This document shows, in pieces, positions 21,851-32,735 of a stretch of DNA of 64,000 nucleotides. A program made the translations under genes and the position numbers. Source of the stretch: Forficula auricularia (taxonomy: Eukaryota > Arthropoda > Insecta > Dermaptera > Forficulidae); assembly GCA_024734495.1 (NCBI GenBank), contig JALMQS010000882.1, positions 1-64,000 on the forward strand. Direction: 5' to 3'. Position 1 is the first letter of the stretch. Each line of letters begins with the position of its first letter. Below the pieces are notes generated by a model. The model was given only the letters and a program-made list of their open reading frames with translations, had not been told where the DNA came from and searched no databases.

Positions 21851-23886
21851 GTTATAAAAAAATTTCCAAATTGAACAATAGAATTACTTTTTTAAATAAA
21901 TGTAAACATAATAACATCATGCCTAGACATATAGAGGATAATATTAACTTCTCCACTTACTTACTGTCCCAAGATAATAAATATCAACGAGAAATGGAAA
22001 AAATATTATTTAAAACACAAGTTTCGGTTCTGAACCTGGAGATTAAAACCACTTATAGTAAACTAAATTATCAAACCAGTGTGTTGGAAGATCAATGGTC
22101 TAATATGTCTGGCCTAATACCCTTAGACAGGATAGAATTATTGAGACAGGTTCATGAACACAATTATAAAATTTACTTCCATAACAATTTTAAAATAGTC
22201 AACAATAAATTGACAAAATTAGCAAATGATACTCTTAATTTATCTACTGAAGATAATTATCTCCTGAATATGTCAAGTGTCGTTCTGCCGAATGAGGTCA
22301 GCCAAATTCTTAAATTAGGTCCAAAGTTCACATATCAAGAAAATTTTACAATAAAAAAAGATATGATTCAATTTCTGACCGACACAGAATTTATAATTGA
22401 AACCTACATTAAAGATGATAAAGAGAAGAAGCACCTCAAAAATCACACAGTTAATGTCATGACAAATCATATCAATAAAAACTCTTCGAAAACTAACAGA
22501 CATGACTATATTGGGAATGCCATAAAAACAACCAAAAAATTTATTAAAAACAACAAAGACAAAATAGTGATTCTTGAGTCAGATAAGTCCAACTGTACGG
22601 TGGTCATGAATAAAGATGAATACAATGAAAAAATGCAAAATATTTTGCAAGATCAATTAACTTATGAAATGGTAAATAAAAACCCTTTAAAAAAAGTAGA
22701 AAAAACTTTAAATGATACACTTAAAAAAATAAAAACAAAAAATAATATAACGAATAATGAGTATAACTTTCTGAAATCAAATAATTCCAAAATTCCTAAA
22801 ATGTATGGGCTTATAAAATTACATAAAGTAGAAAAAAATTTAAGACCAATAGTATCAAATATGGACAGCCCGGTCAACAATCTTGGGAAGTACTTAAATG
22901 ATATTTTAAAAAATCTAATTAATTATAAAAATAGAATAAAGAATTCTTATCAATTCGTTGAACTTATTAAGACCATTAAGGTTAATAACGATGAAAATAT
23001 GTACTCATTAGATGTTAACAACCTCTTCCCCTCGATACCTCTAGATCTTGTTATAAATATAATATTAAATAAATGGCAACTGATTGAAGCTTTTACTAAT
23101 TTGGAATATGATGAATTCTCTACGTGTCTTAATATTTGTCTATATAACAATTATTTTACCTATAACAACATTATATATAAACAAAAACAAGGTCTCCCTA
23201 TGGGATTAAACTTGAGCCCTACTATAGCTGATATATTGATGGATGATATTTATGAAAAAATCTTAAGCAAACATAATGCTAAGATGTATCTACAATACGT
23301 AGATGACTCTTTTCTCATATGCAATAAAGATATAGCTGACAACATATTAAGCTCAATCAATATGTACCATAACAATATCAAGTTTAGTATAGAGAATGAA
23401 AATAATAATACAATAAATTTCTTAGACCTCAAAATCACAAGAGACAACAATGGTACTCTGAAAACAGATATATATAATAAGCCAACAAAATCAGCGAGGA
23501 TGATTAATTTTAGGTCTAAACATCCATTGCAGCAAAAATTGTGTATCATAAAAAATGAGATACACAGAATAATAGAATTGTCCGATAAACAATTTCATCA
23601 AAAAAATTTAGATAGCCTGATAGAAAGATCTAATAAGAATGGATATCCAAAAAAATTAATCACAACCATTATCAGAAAATATAAGAACAAGAACAATAAT
23701 TATAACAAACAAAACCCAGATCTTGTGCCACAAACAAAGAGAGGGTCAATTATATATATAGAAGGATTAGCTCAAAAGATTCAAGCAATGTTTAAAAAAT
23801 ATAATATTGACATTGCAATGAGACCAAAAAAACCATTGTTGAGCATATACAATAACAAGGATAGAGAACGTGAAGAGGATAAGTAG
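21823..23886 (+). CDS. Penelope-like element reverse transcriptase
   Basis: This open frame encodes the reverse transcriptase of a Penelope-like retroelement. Visible motifs: the N-terminal FLNKCKHNNIMP (residues 24-35); YGLIKLHK (329-336) and RPIVS (341-345), both typical of Penelope; catalytic Asp of motif A in SLDVNNLFPSIP (D397); QGLPMG (456-461); and the active-site YVDD (492-495), followed by INFLDL and a long basic thumb. The first ATG (21823) lies in Helitron-like sequence; the ATG at 21919 is also possible. ttgtatctttcag just before 21853 resembles a 3' splice site, and introns in the 5' part of Penelope are known. The frame stops at 23886 just before the endonuclease, which continues in another frame. 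AT-rich codon use matches the neighbourhood. Confidence 0.9.
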   Translation: MHIYIFVSFSYKKISKLNNRITFLNKCKHNNIMPRHIEDNINFSTYLLSQDNKYQREMEKILFKTQVSVLNLEIKTTYSKLNYQTSVLEDQWSNMSGLIPLDRIELLRQVHEHNYKIYFHNNFKIVNNKLTKLANDTLNLSTEDNYLLNMSSVVLPNEVSQILKLGPKFTYQENFTIKKDMIQFLTDTEFIIETYIKDDKEKKHLKNHTVNVMTNHINKNSSKTNRHDYIGNAIKTTKKFIKNNKDKIVILESDKSNCTVVMNKDEYNEKMQNILQDQLTYEMVNKNPLKKVEKTLNDTLKKIKTKNNITNNEYNFLKSNNSKIPKMYGLIKLHKVEKNLRPIVSNMDSPVNNLGKYLNDILKNLINYKNRIKNSYQFVELIKTIKVNNDENMYSLDVNNLFPSIPLDLVINIILNKWQLIEAFTNLEYDEFSTCLNICLYNNYFTYNNIIYKQKQGLPMGLNLSPTIADILMDDIYEKILSKHNAKMYLQYVDDSFLICNKDIADNILSSINMYHNNIKFSIENENNNTINFLDLKITRDNNGTLKTDIYNKPTKSARMINFRSKHPLQQKLCIIKNEIHRIIELSDKQFHQKNLDSLIERSNKNGYPKKLITTIIRKYKNKNNNYNKQNPDLVPQTKRGSIIYIEGLAQKIQAMFKKYNIDIAMRPKKPLLSIYNNKDREREEDK

Positions 23887-24241
23887 ATCCAATATCATTT
23901 ATAGGATTCAATGCTCATCTTGCAGGGACTTGGAAGATAAAACAAGAGTGTACTATGGAGAAAGTTGCCGCCCTTTATGTGTTCGTTTAAAAGAACACAC
24001 TTCATCGGTTGTTAAGGGAAATTTGGTCAGTGCATTGGCCGTACATGCAGTTGACAATGGGCATTTGATGAATTTCGAAGATGCAAAAATAGTGGACAGT
24101 GAGAGAGTCACATGGAAAAGAAAATACAAGGAGGGTATTTATATACAAATGGACATCAACAACGCCATAAATTACAAGCTTGATGTATTAAAAATATCCA
24201 CTCTCTACACTTGTCTACTTGACAAAATCAACCAGCTTTAG
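23870..24241 (+). pseudogene. GIY-YIG endonuclease domain of the Penelope-like element, frame-shifted
   Basis: This frame (open from 23843, no ATG near its beginning) encodes the C-terminal nuclease of the same element: IIYRIQCSSC (residues 9-18 counting from 23870) with the CxxC pair usual in Penelope linkers, VYYGES (27-32) in place of the YIG motif, RPLCVRLKEH (34-43) with the conserved Arg and His, AVHAVDNGH, and KRKYKEGIYI with the likely metal-binding Glu. It overlaps the end of the RT frame by 17 bases in a different phase. Family members normally have RT and nuclease in one ORF, so this is most simply a one-base indel around 23843-23886, a sequencing error, or less likely programmed frameshifting. 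Confidence 0.85.
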
Positions 24242-24540
24242 TCTAGAAATATGTAAATATTGACAAACTTTTAATTATTTATATAAATTTTATATCAAAT
24301 GACCTTGCTTTTGATTGTATGCGTGGATTTTATTTATTTATTTATTTTATTTATTTATTGTTTATTTTATTGACTAACTTTAATTATGTATATAGGTTTT
24401 ATATCGTTTGGCTGGCTTTTGGTTATGTATATGAATTTTATACCAAATGACTGACTTTTAATTGTAAATATGGATTTTTTATATCAATTGACTAACTTTA
24501 ATTATTTAAATTTTGTATCAATTATCGATCTTTTGTGTGA
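24242..24540 (+). repeat. AT-rich tandem-like repeat in the element's 3' UTR
   Basis: Units of about 55-60 bases with the theme gactaactttaatta(t), tatataggttttatatc recur imperfectly four or five times immediately after the endonuclease stop codon. Probably the 3' UTR of the Penelope-like element. Confidence 0.5.
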
Positions 24541-24836
24541 TATGTGTATTTATAAATAGCCTGGAGTGCGTTGATCTTGAGTGGAGTGGGAACTTTGCTT
24601 CTGTGTATGTATAATGAAGGCAGGTCGAAAGACAGTATTTGAGATTGTTCTGTTGGAATAACTTGTTTTACCAGTGTAATGATTCTTAATGTAAAACGTC
24701 TGCTGGAAATAGATTTTACGTGTTTTTGTGACTTGGGTGAGTAGTATATAATCCTCATTTCCACCCTTTAAAAATTTATTATAAATGTTAAAACAAAAAA
24801 TTAAAACATGCAATGATCTTTTCCAGTTGACGTGCA

Positions 24837-24880
24837 CTGATGAAGAGCAGCGGTATAGCGCTCGAAACGTGTTAAAATAT
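24837..24880 (+). ncRNA. Hammerhead-like motif downstream of the Penelope-like ORFs
   Basis: CTGATGA (24837-24843), one extra A, helix II GAGC/GCTC with an inner loop agcggtatagc, GAAAC (24864-24868). The expected cleavage triplet reads GTG, and helix I pairing is poor, so this copy is probably inactive. Confidence 0.45.
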
Positions 24881-25009
24881 CGATTGCGTCTGCCCAAAAT
24901 AAAGTAACAAATAGAAGTTGACTTTTATTTCAACTTTTATTTTCCCCTTACTGGCCCCTTAGCCAATTCAATTTAAATAAAATAGGGCCACCAAACACGG
25001 TTCTTTTTA

Positions 25010-27036
25010 AAATATATTTGTATCTTTGTTCTATTTTGAAAACGGCCCTACCGATTTCGATGAAATTCACGGGTTAGGGGGTTTTGGGGTTGACAATTCG
25101 ATCTGTCACGGTCTCATCTTCAACAAAATTGTTTTTGATGGGGTTTTTTTTCGTAATCAAATTAATTATTCTCAGGTAGACAAATCCCATTCTTAGGGAT
25201 TTAAAAAAGGTTTCCCTTTTCTTTTTGTGCCCGGGCAGACAATGGGTTGCCTTAATACATTGTTCTCAAAGGCCTTGAAGAATTATTGTGATTGTGGATT
25301 TTAACATATTTTGTTTAACCTAAACGTTAGAAATATTAATAAACGTTTTATAATTATTTTTATAAAGGATTTTATTTATTTAATAGAATAAAAAAATAAT
25401 CAAGAATTTATTAAAAAATATATTTTGCATAAGCAGGTCTCAATTTTCTGAAAAAATAACAAATTTTGATAGTTTTTATTTATTAACAAATGGATGAATA
25501 AAAATGAATCATATGGTTGAATCAAAACAGGTTCAGTGGTGGGGGATCCGGGGGTAGGTCGAGGTTTCGGGGGTAGGGGTCGAGCGGGGTGGAGGTGGGG
25601 GGGGGGTACAGTGGTCGAATATTATATATTTTTGTATTTTTTACTTTATCCAATGCGAAGCATGGGACAAAGTATTGGAATCGCTCTCGAGGCAAGCGCG
25701 ACTTCAAAGGGTCCTCAGGTAAAGACTACGGAACCCATAGACTCAATTAAGGTCACAAATTGAAGTATTCAATGAGATTGAATTTTAGCACGTGACGGTT
25801 TTGCCAAAAATTACCTGGAATCTCGTCGAGAGGCCAAAAAGTGCCATTTTTTTACTTTATCCAATGCGAAGCATGGGTAAAGTATTGTAATCGGTCTCGC
25901 GGCAAGCGGGACTTCAAAGGCTCCTCAGGTAAAGACTACGGAACATATGGTCTCAATTAAAGTCACAAATTGTAGTATTCAATTAGGTTGAATTTTAGCA
26001 AGTGACAGTTTTGCCAAAAATTACATGGAGTCTCGTCGAGAGGCCAAAAAGTACCATTTTTTTTGGAAGTGCGTGGGGATGGATGGATGTATGTATGTTA
26101 TCGTTTTTTTCGTCCACAATTTTTTCCACACCGTTGCACCGATTAAAATGAAATTGAAAACCAAGGATTCTTTTAACAAAATGAAGCGCTGATTAGTTAT
26201 TGGTACATATCGGCAGGCAAACATTAGTACTTTATTTCAGTACTTTTTTAGTTTTTTCTAAATATCTTGAAAATGACTTAACCAATTTTGATGACATTTA
26301 ATATCGTAATTAAGTATCTTGGGGACCACAAAAAAGGATAAATAAAGTTTTTAGTAAAATTATATTTTAAAGTACTTTACTCTAGAGAAAGATAGTACTT
26401 TTTTTTAAATTCTTTATTTTATTTTAAACCTGGACCGCAAATAGGAAATGCTATATGATTAATAATAGAGGAATAAAAATATTGATATTTCAAATGACTT
26501 TGGATAAAGTTTAGCAGCGATCCGTTGCAGTTTATTTGGAAGTGCGTGGGGATGGATGGATGAATGTATGTGTGTTATCGTTTTTTTCGTCCACGAATTT
26601 TTCCACACCGTTGCACCGAATGAATTGAAATTGAAAACCTACCAGTATTTTAACAAAATGAAGCGCTGATTAGTTTTTGGTACATATCGGTCCACAAACA
26701 TTAGTACTTTATTTCAGTACTTTTTTAGTTTTTTTTCTAAATATCTTGAAAATGACTTAACCAATTTTGATGAAATTTAATATCCTAATTAAGTACCTTG
26801 GGGACCACAAAAAAGGTTAAATAAAGTTTTTAGTAAAATTATATTTTAATGTACTTTACTCAAGAACATAAATAAAGTTTAGCAACGATCCGTTGTGCAG
26901 TTTATTTTAATTTGAAAACGGAGGTCTCAAATAAAAATCGACATTTTTATCAGAATTATAAATTAAAAATAATATTAAAATAAAGCTTTTAACTGAAGGA
27001 GGAAGTTACCGAGCATCGCTCGGTGCCTCCAGGTAC
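25010..27036 (+). mobile_element. Helitron-like element, family 1, 5' truncated
   Basis: It begins inside the family (atatatttgtatctttgttc) without the TCTACTC tip and ends in the standard gagc-atc-gctc hairpin and ggtac at 27036. The interior has the G-rich tract (25540-25610) and two copies each of an atccaatgcgaagcatggg module (about 25645, 25855) and a tgcgtggggatggatgg module (about 26070, 26545). It is closely related to 55959-58475. No open frame is longer than 75 codons. Confidence 0.7.
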
Positions 27037-27840
27037 TATATATTGATTCCATTATATTTTAAAAGACTTTAATGCACGTGGAGGTCATTTAGAGCATGTG
27101 GTGTTTTATAAAATATACAACCAATTTTTTTGTTTGCTTGTCAAATGACATCAAACTTATTATCAGTATATAAAAATATAGACTTTGACTGATTATTAAG
27201 GTTGTAAATAATTGTTTTAAAAACATCGTTTACTAAAAGTAAAACTAGTCGGGGAAGTTTTTTTCCAACAATTCTTACTACTTTAGCTTAGTAAACAAAT
27301 GGTTAATTTAATGGAATGCTCATTTATAAGACATACACCATATATTCATTCATTTGATGGATACAGGATATTTGATAATTTTTTTTTTTTTGTTTTTGTC
27401 TTATTTCCTCCAGCAAAGTAATTATTTACATTTAATTGTACACACAGGAAAAAATAAATTATATTTAATCAATTTATTGAAAGCATTTTCTTGAACAGCG
27501 CTTGTTAAACTGTTTCCATTTAATTCGCTAACCCAGATATTAAATATTATCTTCAAGGCCCGCCTTCAGCGGCCCTCTTGCTAGCCAAACGTTGTCCTAC
27601 ACTGAAAAAACAACTTCTTTATAATAAATATTATATATTATTATACTATATATACACTGCGCGTCAAAAAAAGGTAACAAACAAATTTTTTAAAAAAAGC
27701 AAATAAAATATATTTTAAATACAATTTAATCGATTATACCTTTAATAAGATTTATTTCAAACATTTCTAAATATTATTAACATTTATTTAAATCATTTAA
27801 ATAAAAGAACTTATTTAAAATTAAAAAAAAAAATTTTAAG
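27037..27840. other. AT-rich DNA with a degraded Helitron family-2 3' end
   Basis: caaggcccgccttcagcggcc at about 27553 (21 bases) is the 3' hairpin of the 19494 Helitron family, lacking a clean CTAG end. Nothing else is recognised. Confidence 0.5.
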
Positions 27841-28207
27841 AAAAAATAAAAACCGACTTCAAAAAATTAAATGGAACAAATAAAATACACTAAAAGGTAT
27901 AAAATAATTATTATCTTATTTAGTTACAACTAAACGGCGAAATATTAACATGAAATTACTTTTTGAAGTCGGTACCAAACAAACTATACCTATAAGCGAG
28001 CGTACCCGCCAAACGTACTACGTAAGATCCGTCGAGTGCGATTCATAAAAGGTATATGTTTGGCACCGACTTCAAAAAGTAATTTCATGTTAATATTTCG
28101 TCGTTTAGTTGTAACTAAATAAGATAATAATTATTTTATACCTTTTAGTGTATTTTATTTGTTGCATTTAATTTTTTGAAGTCGGTTTTTATTTTTTCTT
28201 AAAAATT
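27835..28207. mobile_element. Foldback (palindromic) element, copy 1
   Basis: Arms of about 150 bp run from accgacttcaaaaaattaaa (27851) to an inner gaagtcggtacc, and back from ggcaccgacttc to ttttttgaagtcggt (about 28186); the centre of about 60 bases has gagcgtacccgccaaacgta. Each arm is itself bounded by ccgacttc at both ends. Copies are at 53660-54040 and 59902-60295, a partial one at 60775-60935. No coding capacity. Confidence 0.9.
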
Positions 28208-29318
28208 ATTTTATATTCTATTAGATATCTCTTAAGTCATCAAATGAATGTCTTGTTTACTTCTAGTTGAAACCTTTTATAATATCTAAACGAATATTTT
28301 TTTATCATAAAACGACTTAGATTCCTGCAAATAGTGATATCTTAATAATTAAGATATTAAAAAAAAATTTTGTTTACATAATTAATTGTTGTTTTTTTAT
28401 TTTTTTTATTTTAAAACGCTCTATAAGATTATAATAAATATTAAAATATATATTAAAATTAGATTACCTTGTACTTTAAATCAAATATAATAATTAATTC
28501 AACCAAATGAATAATTAAAATAAATATTTATATAATTCACTTGAATTTGAATATAGATTCTATCTACATCAAATGAATATACTCATCTTTTAGTCAGAAA
28601 TACATACCTATATTTATTATAAATAAAAAATATTCAAGTTTATATCATTTATTGTCGTAATTATGTATTATTCCATTTAGATACCCAACTATTAAATTTA
28701 ACTATTCCACTATTTTACTTAAATAACAATATCTTCATAATTAACCTATTGGAGCTTGGTTCAAATAGCGGCATCTTAACTAGTAATATATCTAGAGTTG
28801 CTCCGAAAATATGAGAATACTTAAAATACGTATATCATTTATTCATATTGAACATATCGCCATAATCGATCTCCTCATCTATCCATAACAAATATAATTT
28901 CTTAACTATAAATATTTCGTAGAGCAGTTTCTTTCATTATTATTATTTTTTTATTTTATTTTATTTTCTTGTATATAATTTTGATGATGATGATGAATTA
29001 AAATTAGGAATTTTTTGTTTGCAATATGGGAATGAATATGGAATTGGAATAATTATTGGAAAAAAGTTTTTTTATTAATTAGTTTTTTCCTCTTATTAAA
29101 AACAAGGACTAAAAAGATGATCAAGGACACTCGATGGTGGAGAAGTAATCTCCGGAGTCGAAGCTCACAATGTATACATTAATTCATGTAAAATAATTTG
29201 TTTAATAAAATTTATAAAAAAAAAATGTTGTTTGTTTTTAATTAACAGGTGTCTAAATCATAACATTACAGGTGCACGTGCATTAAAGTCTTTTAAAATA
29301 TAATGGAATTAATATATA
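28208..29318. other. AT-rich DNA, no gene seen
   Basis: Long A+T runs and (gatgat)n-like sequence near 28980. No open frame above 60 codons and no repeat that I can place. Confidence 0.6.
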
Positions 29319-29485
29319 GTACCTGGGGGCACCGAGCGATGCTCGGTAACTTCTTCCTTCAGTTAAAAGCTTTATTTTAATATTATTTTTAATTTATAAT
29401 TCTGATAAAAATGACGATTTTTATTTGAGAGCCGTTTTCAAATTAAAATAAACTGGAACGGATCGTTGCTAAACTTTATCCAAAT
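29319..29485 (-). mobile_element. Helitron-like family 1, 3' end only
   Basis: The minus strand carries the gatccgtt to hairpin to ggtac 3' end of family 1, ending at 29319. The rest of the element is cut off at about 29485 by the LINE fragment. Confidence 0.65.
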
Positions 29486-29488
29486 TCA

Positions 29489-29790
29489 TTCTTAGAAGAA
29501 TCGGAGAAAAAAGAACCTTGTGGAGGAGTCTGAGGAAGAGAAGAGGTCAGATGATGGGGCACACACTGAGACATGGGGGACTGCTTAGGGATATCTTGGA
29601 GGGGGAGGTGGGAAAGAAAAGGGGAAGGGGAAGACCCAGATTAGAATATTTCAACCAAATAATTGGGGATATGGGATGCCAGACATTTAGAGAGGTCAAA
29701 CAGCTGGCGGGGGACAGAGTCGAGTGGAGACGGATTGTTGCATCAAACCAGTCTTAGGACTGTATACTCGATGATGATGATGATGATATA
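29489..29790 (+). pseudogene. LINE ORF2 C-terminus with (GAT)n tail
   Basis: The open frame (ATG at 29518, but codons continue upstream to about 29489) encodes RRGQMMGHTLRHGGLL, GKKRGRGRPRLEYF and EWRRIVASNQS then a stop, the usual C-terminus of RTE/jockey-type LINE reverse transcriptases after the thumb. About 20 bases past the stop comes (gatgat)n, a typical LINE 3' tail. It is strongly 5' truncated and inserted next to a Helitron 3' end. Confidence 0.8.
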
Positions 29791-30030
29791 ATTTTAATCT
29801 CACATAATTTAAATAATTGCCCCCCCCCCCTCCCTCCAATACAATTATTAACACGTGCCGAACAGCGATATAAGTTTCCCATCTAAATAACATGGTTTTT
29901 TTTGCATTGAACAATCAATTTTTTATTCTGGCCGAAGTAATGGTTAACATTGATTTCACATTAATTTATAAGATCTTAGTAAATTGGATGAATAAATTAA
30001 ATTCAGAGTTTTAATATTGAATATAAGACG

Positions 30031-30070
30031 GACGTTTCGTCACTATATTTGCGACTTCTTCAGCGACTGC
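30031..30070 (-). ncRNA. Hammerhead-like motif, minus strand
   Basis: Minus strand: CTGAAGA (30063-30057), extra A, helix II GTC(gc)/(gt)GAC, GAAAC and GTC (30038-30031). Helix I pairs in four of the first five positions. GAAACGTC is the same core end as at 21383 and 32257. Confidence 0.55.
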
Positions 30071-30084
30071 AAATCAAATACTAA

Positions 30085-30560
30085 TACACTACGGTGCAAA
30101 AAAAAATTGACCCACTAATAAAAACTTGATTAAATAGGAAATTATTTTTAAAATTTTTACAAATATTCATATAATTTGTTCTATTAACACTTAAAGTAAC
30201 ATATTCAATAAATATTGTTGATAATTTTTGAATTTTATATAAAATAAAATAAATTAAATTAAATTAAAAGATACAATTATAAATTATCATACTTTTTCAA
30301 TATCATTTTACATTTAAATAAAATTTTTAATAAAAGATCAAATTCCATTGGAAATATTAATAAATTGAATAATTTTGAATTAAGCATCATTGATAGAAAG
30401 ATAAAATATACAAAATGGATATTTCTCAAGTTCAAGCATTTCAAATTGTGTGCCTAATTAATCAAGGGCCAAGTTAACAACAAGTGGCAAGTACACTTGC
30501 AATAAGCAATAATTTCAATAGTGTATGGTTACTTGTAAAAAAATTATAAATGATTTAAGG
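30085..30560 (+). pseudogene. Tc1-like transposase N-terminal remnant
   Basis: From atggatatttctcaagttc (30415) the codons read MDISQVQAFQIVCLINQGPS, stop, QQVASTLAIS, resembling the first helix-turn-helix of Tc1-type transposases. It is paralogous to the copy at 48696. The left end, gcaaaaaaaaattgaccc at about 30093, resembles the inverted repeat of that copy; the right end was not found and is replaced by other repeats after about 30560. Confidence 0.6.
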
Positions 30561-31260
30561 TAAACGCTCCAGTAATGGGCCATCTAAGAGAAAAATTGAA
30601 GTAAAACTGAGTTTCCACTGCTGTAAAATTAAGCAAACTGGTCGAAATTTTTATCTGTCATTCTATTATCTGTCCTACACCTGTAACCACAATTTTAGCA
30701 CACTGGTTGCATTTACAAAAATAAAAAAAAATATTTACCATTACTAATCTGGTGAACCAATAATGGGCCAGTATTTTCTCTGGGGTACTAGTAATGGGCC
30801 ATCCATTGTGGAAGTCAAAACATCATAGAATTACAAAGAGGTGTAACTAAAAACAAAATTTAACTGTTTTATTTATATTTTTCTAAAACTTTAAAGAAAA
30901 TGCCGATGGTCCAGTCCCAGGTAACACACAATATCCCCAGAATATTCTAAGAAGTTATTTAAAGGACATATATATTCCAATTATCTCTAGGAGATTCACA
31001 GAATATTTAAATGGGATTTAATCTTCTGAGAATATTGAATGCGCAACTAGGAATATTCCGGGAAAGGGAATTTAATGTCATACACGAATATTTTAGTTCT
31101 AAGAATATTCCCAGAATATCTACGAAGATTGAAAGATTATTCACAGGATATTCCAATGTCCAGAGAAGATATTATCAGAATATTTATAGATTAATCTTGT
31201 GCTACCTTGGGTAATGGGCCGGCCCGCTTCAGTAATGGGCCAGCTCTCTCATTATCGGAA
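30561..31260. repeat. agtaatgggcc-word region containing a MITE
   Basis: aatgggcc occurs near 30577, 30757, 30793, 31210 and 31231, usually as (c)agtaatgggcca. A MITE of about 296 bp occupies about 30917-31212: left end cccaggtaacacacaatat, right end ctaccttggg. It is the longer relative of 31325-31423. The 67-codon frame inside it is not convincing. Confidence 0.55.
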
Positions 31261-31324
31261 CCATTCATTGTACAATGATCGTTCCTGTACTGATCAGTTA
31301 TATTTCAATTGAGGTTCTCAACAG

Positions 31325-31423
31325 TAACCCAGGTAACACACAATATCCTCAGAATATTCTAAGAAGATTTAAATGTCCTTAGAATATCCTTAGAATATTC
31401 TTAGGATATTGTGGTTACCTGGG
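31325..31423. mobile_element. Small MITE, about 99 bp, inverted ends
   Basis: Left arm cccaggtaacacacaatatc and right arm gatattgtggttacctggg are inverted copies, and the interior is built of agaatattct words, so nearly the whole unit can fold. It shares termini with the 30917-31212 copy. Confidence 0.75.
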
Positions 31424-32250
31424 AAGCTTAATTCAGAATAGTACCATGTATCTGGAAATATTTGGAAGTGTTTGGAAATATTTGGAAGTATCTGGAAATA
31501 ATACATTTAAATATAAATAAAATAAAAAAAAAAAAAATATTTGGAAGTACAAGTGGAAGTAAATGTACAGCATATTAGGCCGGTTCACCCCTCGTTTTTC
31601 AAGTTATTGAGCTTATATTTGAGTTATACTTAGATGTCTTTTTCAAATTACAGTTTAGAACGTCAGTGTATTTAATTTTTTGAGAAAGCCTTTTTTTCCT
31701 CTAAAAAACCCTTTAATTTAACATTAAAAAAATCCACTTATACCTTTTTCCCACCAATTTTTTTTTTTTTTTTGGGGGGGGGGGAACCACCATGTTGTCA
31801 GCCATGACTTGTGCCTCCAAGCCTGGTCGAGAAATAATAGTTTATTTATTTATTTATTTTTTTTAATTGATTGTTAATTGGAAAGTTTGAATGAAAATTT
31901 GTATTTCATTTTTTTTTTTTTGTTAATGAGAAAGTGAAAGGTTTGATTGTTCGTTCGGTTAAAAAAGATGCAGAATCATTTTTTTTATTAATATTATTAT
32001 TTAAATAAAAGATTTTTTTTTTTTTTTATTCTTTTATTGATCCAAAAGAATGCAGGTGTCATGACATTTGAAATCTCTCTCTCTCTCTCATCAAGTCTAA
32101 GAGTAAAAGAAGAACAAATTTGAATTGGAAATTAGCAGAGAATCTGAAGATTTCTATATTATCTAAAAAAATAATATTATACTTATAATTAATTAAGTAC
32201 GTTTTCAGGTATTTTGACACGAAGGTGTAAATGAAAAAATTGTCATTGAT
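31424..32250. other. AT-rich DNA with short minisatellite
   Basis: Bases 31449-31560 repeat tttggaag/tctggaaata words, the complement of the ten-base blocks at 46140-46805. The rest is poly-T and poly-A runs and (tc)n at 32078-32092. No gene seen. Confidence 0.55.
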
Positions 32251-32256
32251 TTTTGC

Positions 32257-32292
32257 GACGTTTCGCCAAATTTATTCTGGCTTCATCAGGCT
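32257..32292 (-). ncRNA. Hammerhead-like motif, minus strand
   Basis: Minus strand: CTGATGA (32289-32283), extra A, helix II GCCA/TGGC, GAAAC and GTC (32264-32257). Nearly the same core as 45995-46028, so the two belong to one family. Helix I is short (gc/gc). Confidence 0.6.
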
Positions 32293-32504
32293 TCTAAAAG
32301 ATATACCAAAAATAATAATTATATTGTAGGATTTTATTCTCTACTCCTTTCACTGTAAAATGCTTTTAAAAATAAAGATTCATTTTCGGTTTGATAAAGG
32401 CGCTTGCTTGTTGTTTACCCGTCGGGATCTTTCGATCAACTGACAGGTGAGCAGCGATGACACGCCCCTTTTATAATCACAGGCAGCACGCGAACATTTA
32501 TGCT

Positions 32505-32735
32505 TACGTCACCAGCAAACCACCACCAATTAACCAATCAGTTTAATTGCTAATTAGGGCCGCCAGGTTTATAAAGGCAGCTAGCCCCTCGACGCAAAGT
32601 CAGTTGTTGTTCAGTTGTTAAAGCTCATTGAAGGAGACAACTCTCCGAGGTGATTACCTGGGAACGATTTGCTAAAGAGACGGCTTGTGTCTAAGAAGTA
32701 ATTGTATACACGTTCTGTAATGAAAAGGCAATAAA
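32505..32735 (+). promoter_or_regulatory. Pol II promoter-like region with downstream poly(A) signal
   Basis: In order: TACGTCAC (CRE-like, 32505-32512), CCAATCA (32534-32540), TATAAA (32570-32575), an arthropod initiator TCAGTTG with its A at 32602, 32 bases after the TATA start, and AATAAA (32730-32735). Promoter, short transcript and poly(A) signal within 170 bases is how an LTR looks, so this may be a solo LTR lying within about 32325-32905; I could not find TG...CA ends or a duplication. It could instead be a host promoter. Confidence 0.4.

Larger units (their letters stand above)
21300..24960 (+). mobile_element. Penelope-like retroelement, near-complete
   Basis: RT plus GIY-YIG coding region bounded by hammerhead-like motifs at 21351 and 24837. 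The two motifs are not the same sequence, so true pseudo-LTR copies of one family are not demonstrated, and the outer limits are uncertain. Between 21579 and 21625 cgatgttt and aaacatcg enclose a second stem, ctctcc-aaa-ggagag, which may be another terminal structure. The intact 687-codon RT frame suggests recent activity compared with the other elements here. Confidence 0.65.
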
